A stretch of 47,330 nucleotides of DNA from Rhodocollybia butyracea. Lineage: Eukaryota; Basidiomycota; Agaricomycetes; Agaricales; Omphalotaceae. The stretch is from assembly GCA_015501585.1 (NCBI GenBank), contig JADNRY010000454.1:1-47330 (forward strand), in the 5' to 3' direction. The notes beneath the pieces are model-generated. The model had not been told where the DNA came from, made no database searches, and saw only the letters and a list, made by a program, of their open reading frames with translations. Shown here in pieces: positions 1 through 10,103 of this stretch (within the stretch, counting starts at the first letter, position 1; the number at the start of each line of letters is the position of its first letter). Both the position numbers and the translations under genes were made by a program.

Positions 1-500
1 GCGACGAAGCTCTGCTATGAGGTCTTCGTGCTGATAATGGCGAAGATTTGGCAATGACTCAGTGGGCCGTACGCTGGAACAACACTCAGGCCTGGGCCTC
101 CTCCCTGAACCCCCAAGAATCAGATCCTGAGCTATCCTGAGCCGAGCCCACCAAGACTTGCTGCTCCACTATAGACTGGGTGTGCGTGTGCGGCCGCCGG
201 CTATGTGTTTGAGATAGTAATATAACAGAATATAACCGGTAAGCAGGTGAACGATTTAAAAACAAGCATACATCCAAGCATACTCCAAAAACTCTGAACT
301 TCCATTTATCTGCGGCATCAGCTGGCACCAGCATATTACAGGCAAGCGCATTCGTACTTTTTGTTAGTGCACTTTTTGTTATCAGATGGCTATATATATT
401 ATCAATGGATCGACACTCTGTGAGTAATAGTCACAAAGGTCGCGAGTCTCTTTTTAACGAGAAATAGAGCACCGCTGCGGGGGCCTGACACAGGATTAGC
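1..500. repeat. Truncated first copy of the amplified unit
   Basis: This stretch matches, with many differences, the sequence just before the Rgp1-like fragments at about 3290-3500 and 17065-17230: the same run of GCTCTGCT, GATAATGG, AAGACTTGC and CACTGGGTGTGCGGC appears in the same order. The Rgp1-like part that should follow is missing. The block ACGAGAAATAGAG near 459 recurs near 28469 and 35279. I see no gene here; open frames on the - strand (86-334, 496-765) have no recognisable content. Confidence 0.5.
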
Positions 501-929
501 CCTCGTCAAAAATTACGCACCATGAGCCCGACAGGACGAGGGACAGGAGGACAGCGGAAGACGATGCACGGTTCACGATGTTGCGGCATCTTGAAACCAT
601 TTGTTTTAGTGCTGTTGCCGCAGTGACGCAGTGACGACTCGGGTTGGATGGAGTGAGAACGAAAAAAGTGCGGTCACCCGCACTTGCTTCCTGCTGGACG
701 TCGATGCTCGTCGATGCCACCACGGCATCTGACGCACGGAGAGCACACAATAACCTATTTTTCATGAAGATTTTGTGCTGGTGCTCATTAAATAAGTAGA
801 TGCTTGTGTCCAGTGAGTGTTGTCAATTGTGTCCTTACTTATCTTGAAACAAATCGGGATTGCTATTCAGGGCGGCCGCAGCTTTCCACAGGTCTAGTGT
901 GTTTCGTAAATGGCTTAGTAGTATTACTT

Positions 930-1085
930 AAGTGTTAGTACGGATATGTCATCACCCCAATAATTATCCTTCGGTGCAGTTATTGCCGACACGACTATTA
1001 TAATTACTGCACCTTCCTATCTATCCTTACGCTCCCGTTTCTCTGAGCAGCTCGACGCGCCAAAAGCCTGTCGGAGGTGATTATT
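930..1085 (+). pseudogene. Remnant of a secreted-protein family gene (R1)
   Basis: Only a short 3' part survives. In broken frames it encodes the same string as the better remnant at 22988-23368: a segment ending in FGxVIAD, then a Tyr/Ile/Ala/Pro-rich stretch, then a tail like LEKPTNSRM. It lies immediately upstream of E1, just as R2 lies upstream of E3 and R3 upstream of E4. It has lost the start, signal peptide and intron. Confidence 0.5.
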
Positions 1086-1110
1086 CCGATTATACTTGAG
1101 CATAAATGCG

Positions 1111-1185
1111 CACGGAAGAAAAGAATCCGGAAAAGAAAACTCGTCTCCAGCTCTTACGAGTCTTAGCTTCATCAGCTATCAATGG
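1111..1185 (+). promoter_or_regulatory. Conserved upstream block of the secreted-protein genes
   Basis: A block starting CACGGAAGAA and running through AACTCGTCTCCAGCTC and TTCATCAGCTATCAA recurs nearly unchanged upstream of E3 (23514-23586) and E4 (25373-25446). It lies some 270-690 bp before the ATGs. It could be a shared upstream promoter element or simply part of the duplicated unit. I cannot tell a functional site from recent duplication by eye. Confidence 0.4.
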
Positions 1186-1320
1186 TTACCTTCCATTTCG
1201 GGAAACACAGTTTGTCAGGGCCTGTGTTTTGTACATGGCATTGGCTGGCATTGGGCAATACTTAATAGTAAATCTTTCTCTGCCAACTCATCATACATGC
1301 ATATGCCCATTGCATCGAAG

Positions 1321-1328
1321 ATATAAAT
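1321..1328 (+). promoter_or_regulatory. TATA box of E1
   Basis: ATATAAAT lies 138 bp before the ATG. All five paralogues have TATAAA-C/T at 135-147 bp before the ATG, followed by GAAACG-like and GTTCAGTTCACT-like sequence in the leader. The shared spacing argues for a real core promoter. Confidence 0.6.
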
Positions 1329-1458
1329 GAAACGAAAGGGCGAATATTTCTGCAACTGCTGGTTCAGTTCACTCGTTTCGCTCCTCGCCAGCATCTCATC
1401 GACATTTCCAACCCTCCTCCCAACCCTCCTCTCACACACTATCTGATCATCTCCCTCC

Positions 1459-2307
1459 ATGTTCTTCACACATCACTCGCTAGGTTTCATCCTCTTCGCG
1501 TTCCTTGTTTCCCTTGCGTTTGCTATGCCAATGCCACCGTCAACACCCCCGTCACCAGCATCGTCATCAGGATCGTCATCATCACTGTCATCACGACCGC
1601 CAACGCCAGAGGCCCCAGCGGTAAGACATACATGATTCATTGATTCTGCTTTATTGACTTTTTACCAAAACCAGATACCACACACATATTTCGTGCAAGT
1701 ACTCGATAAACACGGTCACAAAGTACAACTCACAACCGACGAAGCGAAAAGGGGAGTTCAGGTACAAATTAAAAACCTGGCGGGGCTCGGCGGCGATGGC
1801 CGAGTGTTAATGCAGCACATCGAACTGACTGCGGAGGGTTATAAGAAGGAATTTGACAGCTTGGATATGATCTATTTCAACCTTACAGGACACAACTTCG
1901 CTACCAAACTGGGACAGCCCCATGGATATGGATATATCACCACTGTTATCACCCAACAGAAGCAGCCCATGGTACTCGCCGGGGTCGTCTCCGACGTAAA
2001 GGATTTTACTTGTGACCGGGAACTCGTCTCTGACCCCAAGCTTCTCCCCACCGAGGAGCAAGGGACGTATGTGGAGCATGTATATACGGAGTGTCTTCTG
2101 AATTCCCACAACCTTGACGAGGATATCAAAAAACTTGTCGCTAGGAAATATTCCTTGTTTTTTACAAGCTTTGCGCCGATATCGAAGAAATCCGAAGCTT
2201 GGGTGATGATGATGGCTCAGATGAAGATTCCTGTACCTTCCGCCCAGCTTAAAGAGGTTGCGAAAGGTTTCAGGAAGAAGTTCCCGCCCTCAAAGGTCTT
2301 GACATGA
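1459..2307 (+). CDS. Small secreted protein E1 (family of unknown function, type I)
   Basis: Two exons, 1459-1620 and 1675-2307, joined across a 54-nt GTAAGA...CAG intron in phase 0, giving 264 aa. Residues 1-22 (MFFTHHSLGF followed by a Leu/Phe-rich core, ending AFA before MP) form a signal peptide, so the product is probably secreted. A Ser/Thr/Pro-rich linker (about residues 24-54) is unique to this copy. The mature core shows YFVQVLD, a QLTTDEA segment, HIELTAEGY, IYFNLTGHNF, GYGY, GVVSDVKDF, LLPTEEQ and WVMMMAQMK. It shares these in order with E2 and E3. The core has very few cysteines, unlike classic cysteine-rich fungal effectors. I chose the upstream ATG because the paralogues share the signal-peptide exon and intron position. 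The function is not recognised; an effector, defence or self-recognition role is only an inference. Confidence 0.8.
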
Positions 2308-3490
2308 TGGTAATCCCCGAAGGAGGCAGAAGGAGGGCGGTACCGATATGCTTGTAGTCAACTTGTAGTTCGAAATGAAACCCAGTCTTATTCCCAAATT
2401 ACATAGGTACTAAGCGCCCCCGGCCCATCGAAAAGTGTAGCGCGGGCACCAACACCGTGTCATGTAACTTTGTACACGCCAGGTACACACACAACTATGA
2501 CTCCGACGACGATATTGGTCCAAAGTCATTCATACGGCTTGAAATCTGGGTGGGGACAGAGAGGTTACCAAGTTAGATGTTGAAGGGAATTTCCCGATAC
2601 CTAGGTATGAGAAGACGAAGAGCCTTGATTCAAGGAGAGGAGATGTGGTTTATCGGTTCAATGCACAGTTATTCGAGCCCTTTGACTCGGGCAGCCCGCT
2701 GGAGTCGGTAATGCAGCTTATGGTCAGATTCACCGAAGAACTGAAGATAAAAATGAAGACTCGCCGCCTGACATGGTTCACCTTAGCTTCAAAGCCTGCT
2801 TCCTCTCGCCTATCTAAACCTCCCACTTTGTACACTTTGCAATGATATTGGTCCGAAGCCATTTGTTCCCAGCTAACGTCGCACATCCGACCGCAGATCT
2901 TGTTACTGAATTTAAGGAAAAATACGGGCTGCACACACTGAACAAGGTGCCTTACTTCACTGGAGGGAAAAGCTTTGGTAGAATACGAGTTTGATATAAG
3001 CCCGTAAGGTCTTCGTTTCCCCCCGCGAATAATGCAAAACGATGGCGATTCTTCTCCTTTACAAGTCGTTGTATATTTACAAGCTCGAAAATCAATCAAT
3101 CGAACCAACACACATAGTCCTATCGGACGTCCACTAACTTGAACACAGTATTTCCTGGCCACGCCTCACACTCGATCGTCTCAACTTTCACCTCCGCTAA
3201 ATCTCACCTCGATCCCACCCCGTCGTGTGAATTTGAGCTATCGCCCTCTGAATTGCCTTCAGAAAGATCTATATTGACAAAAATCCAAATAAGAGCAAGG
3301 ATGCTCTGCTGTGCATCGCGCCGATAATGGGAAGTCTTGATCCTGGGGTCGTTCCAGCGCGCGGTCCACCCAGTACCAAATCTTCGCTTGGGACTAGGAC
3401 CTGACTTCCTCCCCAAATGACCGCAGGATCCAGAGACAAGACCGCCTCCAAGACTTGCCACTCCACAAGCACTGGGTGTGCGGCATGCAG
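2308..3490. repeat. Duplicated intergenic block downstream of E1
   Basis: No gene is seen. The part from about 2835 to 3190 (GATATTGGTCCGAAGCC, CCCAGCTAACGTCGCA, TTCACTGGAGGGAAAA, TATTTCCTGGCCAC) recurs at about 16440-16930, 21690-21890, 26985-27290 and 32815-33145, each time between a secreted-protein gene and an Rgp1-like fragment. It therefore belongs to the amplified unit. Small open frames here are not conserved between the copies. Confidence 0.55.
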
Positions 3491-4620
3491 CTATGTCTTT
3501 GATCCTCCGCCAACTGCCGTAGCACTTCCTTCGAGTAAAGCGTGTCGTAGAGAGGCCAGATTCAAAGCTTTCTGTCGCTCAAATTGAGCAGCAGATAATG
3601 GCCTAGGTGGAAGAGGAGAGATAGAAAGAATAGGTGGAGGCAGAGGGTACAGCGATGGTACCGATTGCATAGGTGTCCAAGGGGAAGAGATTGACTTGGT
3701 AGATGAGGCTTTAATGAAGAGCTGGAGGGATGGAATCGGCGTCAAAGCCACTGTTCCTTTCAATTGCGCGTATGAGTAGAGTGTTGAGATCGAGAACCAT
3801 GTGAGAGCCGTGTCTTCGAACGAGCGAGTATATGTACCGGTAGTCTCGCACGCCAGAAATCTCGAGAGTGAAGAAAGCCGTTCAATCATGGGATATAAGC
3901 TGCCCTCGGGGAAACAGATGGCAACGCCAGACCTATCCGGGACACAGATGCAGGTGCAGAAAGGAAGGAGTGAAAGAGCATTTGATGAAGTAGTATAAGC
4001 AGGAAGAGTAGGCAGCCCGGATGTAGGAGATGCAACAAACGCCAATGTGCTCGTTATGCTCGTAGTGCTCGCCGTACTTGTCGCAGGAGACGTTGACAGA
4101 GGTGATTCTGAAAACGGAAGCGCTGAAGGGACTCTGGGTAACGAGGGAATCAAGCTCTAGCTAAGTCCAAATCAATTCGTGGTCAGAGTAATTAAGAGAG
4201 GACACACGTAGGTGCGCATCGGCGGTCCTAGTCAACACGTAAGATGCTGATTTTTCCTCTCAATTAAGACAACCTTCAAATTCGACGTCCTCTTGGCTTT
4301 CATGTACACCAATGGTCCTGGTCAGCGACAGGGATTTTTCCAGTATTTTTCAAGTCTTCTGCCGCTGTCCAACCAGATCCGGATTCCTCCCCATTTATGT
4401 CTCTGTAAAAGCTCGCCATTGGATGTCAATGTCAACGAATCTTGTTTAGTTTTGCCTGTATAAACTTATAATAAACCAGCGGGTGAGGTTGGAGGTCGTG
4501 TAATAGAAGCTGAGCTGAAGGAATGAGATGCCCAGAACAAAGAAGCGCGATCACGAAGGCTCGGCCCGGGTATATCAGGTGTTACGTTCAAAGCACAATG
4601 GTCGCGATTTCAGGCTTTTA
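3491..4620 (-). pseudogene. Rgp1-like gene fragment, copy 1
   Basis: The - strand frame 3491-4153 (220 codons) is Ser/Thr/Pro-rich and then reads LYSYAQLKGTVALTPIPS, an Arg/Ala-rich stretch with LASLRHALLEGS and AVGGGSK, and stops. Upstream pieces at about 4500-4560 resemble SSASITRPPTSPAG. From memory of the family, these strings fit the central region of Rgp1, the partner of Ric1 in the Golgi Rab exchange factor. Neither the start nor the C-terminal half is present, and the pieces lie in different frames, so this is a truncated duplicate. It is the longest-reading of five copies. The Rgp1 assignment needs a profile search; the homology among the five copies is directly visible. Confidence 0.5.
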
Positions 4621-5794
4621 GGATCAGGTATGTTTTCTCTCGGTTGTCAAACAACACAATAGTATCGTTGAGCCAGTCGCGTTCCCAGAGACTGCACCAA
4701 ACCAGGCAAAAAAAAACTTGACCTGTACGTCTCTTCGATTTCTGCTGTTAATTCAACACTAAAGAGCTGAATATTCAAGTTGAATGCCCAATCCTAGAGT
4801 TCTTCAAAGTACTCGAGTATTCAAATAATTAACTACTGGCCTTTTTTGGGCGGTGAAGCTGTGTACTGCAGTACTTATTGTGGCAAGATAGATTTCAGGT
4901 AGTATTTTCCATTCTAACTTGAATCTTATACTCATTGTCCGACTAAAGCATATTCCTCAGACCTCAAAGCTTCATCAACTCCCTCTCTGTTGGCTACGAT
5001 TCCGATTTCTCTTATCCACCCCATCTTGTTTGTGGGTTACCCACACTGACTTTTCTCTATGATATATCAAAACCCACGATATCCTAGGCCTCATGGCAAA
5101 TCTACGGACTTTTGCGCCAGCGCACGAACGCAAGAATGGAAAATGGGCAAAGCCGGATGATACCAAAAGTCCGGAGCTACGTTTTTGCAAGTGCGGACCG
5201 CTATCTGCAACGCCTAGGCCCGAATGGTGTGGATGTCAACACCAATCCAGGCAAAACCCAGGCGAGTGTTGTCCGAGTAAGTCTGTTCGAAATCCCAGGA
5301 TGGTAATGGTCTTTATATCTTTTTCAGACGTTCAAGCTTGATATTCGGACCTTTTGCGCAATTTAGCTCATGACTGACCGGTACTGACTAGTACTGACTG
5401 TTCGACGTTCAACAATGATAGCTAGCGGGAGAAGAATTGTAAACAGACTGAATGAATGACAAAGAATGTATCAGCAGTTTCTGAGGTTTCCGTGCATAGT
5501 GTCAATTTTGAAGTATAAGGCGTCAAAGCATAGAGTCAACTGAGCAAGCAAACGAGTGCTTCCATCTTTTGCGACGATGACCTGTTTTCCTTGCTGGCCC
5601 AAAAAAGCTTCCTCGACACCTTCGTTGGACGATGAACTTCCTGCTGGCAATGTAATTCTGTCCTGAACGTTATATTCTACGAGCTGACATACATTGCCTT
5701 CGAGGTAATTGAACGGCAAAAGCAAGAAGTACGAGATGATAATGATGATCTGGGACCACCAAGCAAGGGTGAATATGTGCGCGAGACAGGAAAG
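4621..5794. other. Intergenic region before the NLR gene
   Basis: The part up to about 5060 still aligns with 18310-18720 (for example TGAGCCAGTCGCGTTCCCAGAG in both), so the duplicated unit extends to there. From 5060 to 5635 I see no gene I can defend. From 5636 the frame of the NLR gene is open but has no ATG before 5795, so a further upstream exon is possible. A cluster of TACTGACT motifs sits at 5367-5405. Confidence 0.4.
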
Positions 5795-8641
5795 ATGTTT
5801 CTTAAAGTCCTGGACATAGCGGCTAAGCAGATACCTATACCAAGAGTGGATAGCATTATTAAAGTCGTGAAAAGTCTCATACAGATGTGCGAGGCAAGTC
5901 CAACTATCTACAATTTTGAATCAACCACCTACCAACGACTATCTCTAGGATAGCTATGCTACCTTGAAAAACGCAAAGGACCTCAAGAACTGTATTAAGA
6001 ACTTGACGCTCATTCTTGTCGACGAGCTCAAGGGAAAGAAAGCCGAAGAAATTGAAGAGAGACTGCGGAGCGATATTAGGCAGCTGGAGTGGTAAGTGAT
6101 TTTGCAAATTCAGACTGAACAAGCTGAGCGTTATGCAAAATTTCCTAGTGATCTTAAGTATATCCAATCTAGACTGGATAAGATTGCAAAGCAGAACACA
6201 TTTCTTGTGATCCTATTTCGAGGCTTGAACGAGAATAGAGTACAAGAATGTGTGGGACGTCTAGGAAATGCGCTGGAGAGCTTCCATGTGAGCATATTTT
6301 TTGAAAGTGGCTGTTCTTATAATTTGCTTGGTTTGCCTAGATTGCACGCGAGATTGCAGGCGCCGATGCTATTGAGCATCTTTCTCAGCAGATTATTACC
6401 TTTTATAGACAGCAGGCGCAGGCTATGAATGACATGCAAGAGGATGTCACAGATTTAAGGAAAGATATGAAAACCGCCCTAGCTATCCTCAACAAGAGGT
6501 ATCATGGTGACAATTTGAAGAGACGAGGTGTTATCCCGGTTGCTCCAGATATCTTTTTTGGGCGCGATGCCATTGTTGATAACTTTGTGCATACACTGGT
6601 CTCAGCTCAGAAGACCAATATGGCTCGTATCTGCCTCCTAGGACCTGGAGGCATGGGGAAGACATCTATAGCCCGTACCGTTCTCAATCACCTCTCCATT
6701 GTAGAACATTTTGGTAAAGAGAACCGTGTCTGGGTACCTTGTGTAAAGGCTACTTCTGTGTCCTTGCTCAAGGATACTCTTTATGATTCTCTTGGAGTGT
6801 CTCTCAATACAGGAGACCCGCTTCGTGATATCCTACTTGATCTAGAGTCTTCAAAATCTCCCATTATTCTCTTGCTTGATAACTTTGAAACTCCATGGAA
6901 TCTTCTTAGCCAGGCGGAGGTACTGGAGATCCTTCTGCAACTTGCAAAACATCAGCATGTTGCTCTCTTTGTCACCATGCGAGCATTTGAATCCCCTGGA
7001 GATAGTATCCATTGGGAATCCATTCACTTGGAAGCTGTAGACAAGGAAGCATCAGCCTGCATTTATGCTGAGATTCATCCAGCTGGAAGTAAAGACCCTG
7101 GGCTCCCCTCATTGCTTGATGAAGTTGGACATATGCCCTTGGCTGTAACACTGATGGCAAAACTTGGCAGGAAAATGGGATATATGCCAGCAAAGCTTCT
7201 TGGGCTTTATAAAGAGGCAGGGACTTCATTCTTGCACCTTGGAGGGGATGCCCAACGGAGCATGGATATCTCTATCGGGCTCTCCATTCAGAGTCCACCC
7301 ATGATTGATTCTCCTAGTGCAGCAAAACTCCTTGACATCCTTGCCTTATTGCCTGTTGGGACTACATTGGAAGCCTTGTCTCAGTGGTGGGTGGGTGATA
7401 TGCCAGAGGCAACCATCAGTTTGGGGCTAGGGACACTGCTTGACACTTCTTTGGTGGAGAAGCGTGCAGACACTTATGTTGTCCTCCCGGTCATCCGCCG
7501 GTATGTTCTTGACCCGATACGGTTCCCTGAAAATATTTGGGAATCAACAGTCCGGATGGCATGTGCATTTCTCAAGGAGCACAATGCATGTCTGGGAGTA
7601 AGCAACTACTTGGCCCACAAAAATGCGCGCTCCTTGGAGGAAGCAAATCTACAAGGAATCCTCTTGGAAACCACGGCACCTGATTCAGATGTAATTGAGG
7701 CTCTCCTTATCCTATCAGAACACCAGTTTCAAACTCGCCCACAGTTGGAGGTTGTACAACATACTTTGGAGCTCTCCAAGAAGTCAGAGGACCAAAAGTG
7801 GTATGCTGAAGCACTATATTGGAATGGTCAAAATTTGAGTGGCCTTGATCAGTTTGAAGAGGCCATAAAGCAGTTTCATCTTGCCCGGGCAGCATTTTTA
7901 CAAGTGTCAGAACCAAAGCGCGCTGCTGATGCCTTGTACTGGGCTGGAGAAGTATCTGTTGCCCTTGATAGTCCCAATAATCAAGATGTCCAAAAAGCAT
8001 TGGCAGAATTTCAATCTTTGGCTGACCCAGCAGGTATAGCAAAGTGCCAGATGTCACACAAACTGGCAAACCAATGGGATGCTCGATCAATTCCAACTCT
8101 CACTGCCACTGGGGAGTTCTGCATTTCTAACAATCTGCTCCATGAACAAGCCACTTGCACTGATTATTTAACAAAGATCTGTATTAACTTGGAAAGATTT
8201 GATGAAGCTAGGCAATGGGGCTTCCTTGCTCTGGATGAAGCCCAACAAATAAGTGGGGAAATTTATTTTGCACTTAGGCTTGTTGGGCAGATATCCATCT
8301 TCCTAGGAGAATATGACAAGGCAGTGGAATATTTAATGGAAGGCTTGGAGAGCAGCAAGGCTTACGGGAACCCCTTGGGTATTGTTAGGATACTATTTAA
8401 TTTGGGGCGTGCTTGGATGAAGAAAGGGCAGAAAGAAGATGCTAGGGATGCATTCATGGAAACACTCAAGTACTATGAAATTATCCAAGAGTCATGGGAG
8501 GGGCCACGAACTCAAAGGGCATGCAGATTTTACCTTGAAAAACTTGAAAATCCCTCTAGAGAGCCTAACTCTCAGGAACAGTGGGACCTCAGGCAGCTTG
8601 GAGCCAACGAGGATTATGAAATAGCCAGTATTGCTAATTAA
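5795..8641 (+). CDS. NLR/STAND protein: helical N-domain, NB-ARC-type NTPase, TPR repeats
   Basis: Proposed exons are 5795-5893, 5949-6091, 6149-6287 and 6341-8641, with introns of 55 (GC-AG), 57 and 53 nt, giving 893 aa. Residues 1-155 are amphipathic helical (VDELKGKKAEEIEERL; ILFRGLNENRVQECVGRL) and resemble the MLKL-like or adaptor helical domain of many Agaricomycete NLRs. The NTPase follows: Walker A GPGGMGKT at 228-235, Walker B ILLLDNFETPW at about 302-313, a VTMR sensor-like motif near 338 and a GHMPLA motif (plant GLPL-like) near 390. From about 595 to 850 are TPR-like helical pairs (WYAEALYWNGQN; EYDKAVEYLMEGLESS; KKGQKEDARDAFMETL). In this class, ligand sensing by the repeats releases nucleotide-controlled oligomerisation and an N-terminal output, often in non-self recognition or cell death. 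The frame is intact, unlike most of the window. The 5' end is uncertain: the frame is open back to 5636 without an ATG, and the first intron needs a GC donor. Confidence 0.8.
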
Positions 8642-9762
8642 ATAGGTATTGGATACCAGTAGTGACTAGTAGCTACTGACTGCAAAGAGAGGACACCTCT
8701 GTAGAGTCACAGAAGAAAAATAAATTATGCCTCTACCAATAGTCTCAAGTAGTTCAAACTGCACAGAATCAGGATTCAGTACCCTGTTGTAGTGCTGCAC
8801 TCTTTTTAGCAAAGCGAGAGACTCAAATGTAAGATGGTCATAGTAGCAATGTAGCAAGGCTGAGCACTGAACTCGATTCTACAAGAGGTTTAGTCTCCCC
8901 TAGGCAGACTCGTTATAAGTTACACTGACGATCCATGCAGATGTGTGTATATAGACAAGAGTTTAGTTTTTTGTGTCTGTAGCAACAAAACATTGACCTT
9001 GCCCTACAGATAAGACTGGACAGGCGAGGATGAGGCTTTAGTGGGTGTTGGGCCCCTAACAATTTTTAGGCCACATCCACAACAAAATGTGGTATACCCG
9101 GGGAAAAATCAATAGCCCCATTGCCCGAAGCCCCACACTATAGCGAGATCTATGTGTGAGTATCTTTATTATAAGATCAGTACATTTCCTCGGTGGTGGC
9201 TACTTCCAGAAGGTTTTTTCTTCAGACTTCCAAGTTCCCCCTCACCAACTACAGTCATTTACCACTCAATGAGACACTACCGGCAAATGAGACAAACATC
9301 TCTCACGGCCTCAATTTTGCTCAGTACCCTTCTGGGTTCCTCTAATGGTTAAATATACTCTATACTTATGTTGTATGTCATTTCTGAGGGTGAACGAGAA
9401 AAGCTATAAAACAGTACATCACACTTACTGTACAATTGTAAGCTGTTGATATGTTAGTTGTGAGGTATATCATACAATATTGGTCAATTTAGATGGACAA
9501 AATATCTCAGATTTAAGTCTGCCCAGAAAAGTGTTCCATTGAGCAGTAAATGACTGTATGCAGTTTTAACAGCTAGTTTGAACAGTTGCTTGGGACTGGA
9601 GCCTATATGACATGTACCATCAATATATAGCATTACCCAACACACTTTTAATAATTATTGACTTGTTACAACAAGTCCAGAGATTTTACAATTATTTATT
9701 GTTAGTAACAATAGATATCAATGACAGGTGGCACATAATTAAATGTCAATCAAAGGTTCTCA
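8642..9762. other. Intergenic region after the NLR gene
   Basis: No gene or RNA is recognised in this AT-rich stretch. TACTGACT-type motifs occur just after the stop codon (8656-8687), echoing those upstream of the gene at 5367-5405. Small open frames (8666-8857, 9152-9352, 9612-9881) have no recognisable content. Confidence 0.4.
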
Positions 9763-9763
9763 T

Positions 9764-9845
9764 GTGCATATGGCAGAGTGGTTCTTCCGCTGCCATGACG
9801 TGGGTGTTGATTGGGAGGCTAATGGTTCAATCCCGCCTGGTAATG
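9764..9845 (+). repeat. tRNA-derived, SINE-like head
   Basis: TGGCAGAGTGG at 9771-9781 matches a Pol III A box, and GGTTCAATCCC at 9823-9833 matches a B box, about 50 nt apart as in a tRNA gene. The cloverleaf does not close well, so this is not a working tRNA. The interstitial TTAGGG block that follows may be the body of the same element. Confidence 0.4.
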
Positions 9846-9872
9846 TTTTATTATTTCTCCGTTTTATTAAAG

Positions 9873-10005
9873 ATAGGTTAGGGTTAGGGTTTTGGGTTTG
9901 ACGCCGCCATAGGCGGCTCGCGCGAAGCGCAATGTTAGGGTTAGGGGTTTGGGTAGGGTTTGGCGGCTTACGCAAAGCGCAAAATCTAGGGGTTAGGGGT
10001 TAGGC
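9873..10005 (+). repeat. Interstitial telomere-like repeats (TTAGGG variants)
   Basis: Short runs of TTAGGG, TTAGGGG and TTTGGG units occur in three clusters (9878-9900, 9933-9961, 9986-10004). They are separated by two related spacers, GGCGGCTCGCGCGAAGCGCAA and GGCGGCTTACGCAAAGCGCAA-like. The repeats are too short and mixed to be a chromosome end. They could be a healed break, a telomerase-added filler, or part of a transposable element. Confidence 0.6.
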
Positions 10006-10037
10006 ATATTTTGATAGTGTAAACAAGGCTTTAGTGT

Positions 10038-10103
10038 GCCTGCCGACGACTTCCTGGCTTGGGGGACCCCCCCAAAGGGGAGGGGAGGGAAGCGGAGGCA
10101 GGC
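10038..10103. repeat. GC-rich imperfect hairpin
   Basis: GCCTGCC...CTTCC pairs with GGAAG...GGCAGGC around a loop containing runs of C and G (CCCCCCC and AGGGGAGGGGAGGG). It may mark the 3' end of the tRNA-like/TTAGGG element. Confidence 0.45.

Noticed and set aside
1654..2307. Start of E1 at the ATG at 1654
   Set aside because: That ATG lies inside the intron shared by all five paralogues; the signal-peptide exon upstream gives a better and conserved start.
3801..3998. + strand frame inside Rgp1-like copy 1
   Set aside because: Alignment of copies 1, 2 and 4 keeps the - strand frame, not this one.
4528..4628. + strand frame starting MPRTKKRDHEGSARVYQV followed by a possible donor site
   Set aside because: The other duplicates do not keep this frame, and the opposite strand matches the Rgp1-like copies, so it is a chance frame.
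5471..5725. Open frame on the - strand just upstream of the NLR (QDRITLPAGSSSSNEG and following)
   Set aside because: It reads like protein, but it overlaps the open 5' frame of the NLR, has no recognisable family and lies in no supported gene structure.
9764..9845. Functional tRNA gene
   Set aside because: Promoter-like boxes are present, but acceptor and anticodon stems do not close.
9873..10005. True telomere or chromosome end
   Set aside because: The repeats are few, mixed and followed by ordinary sequence on both sides.
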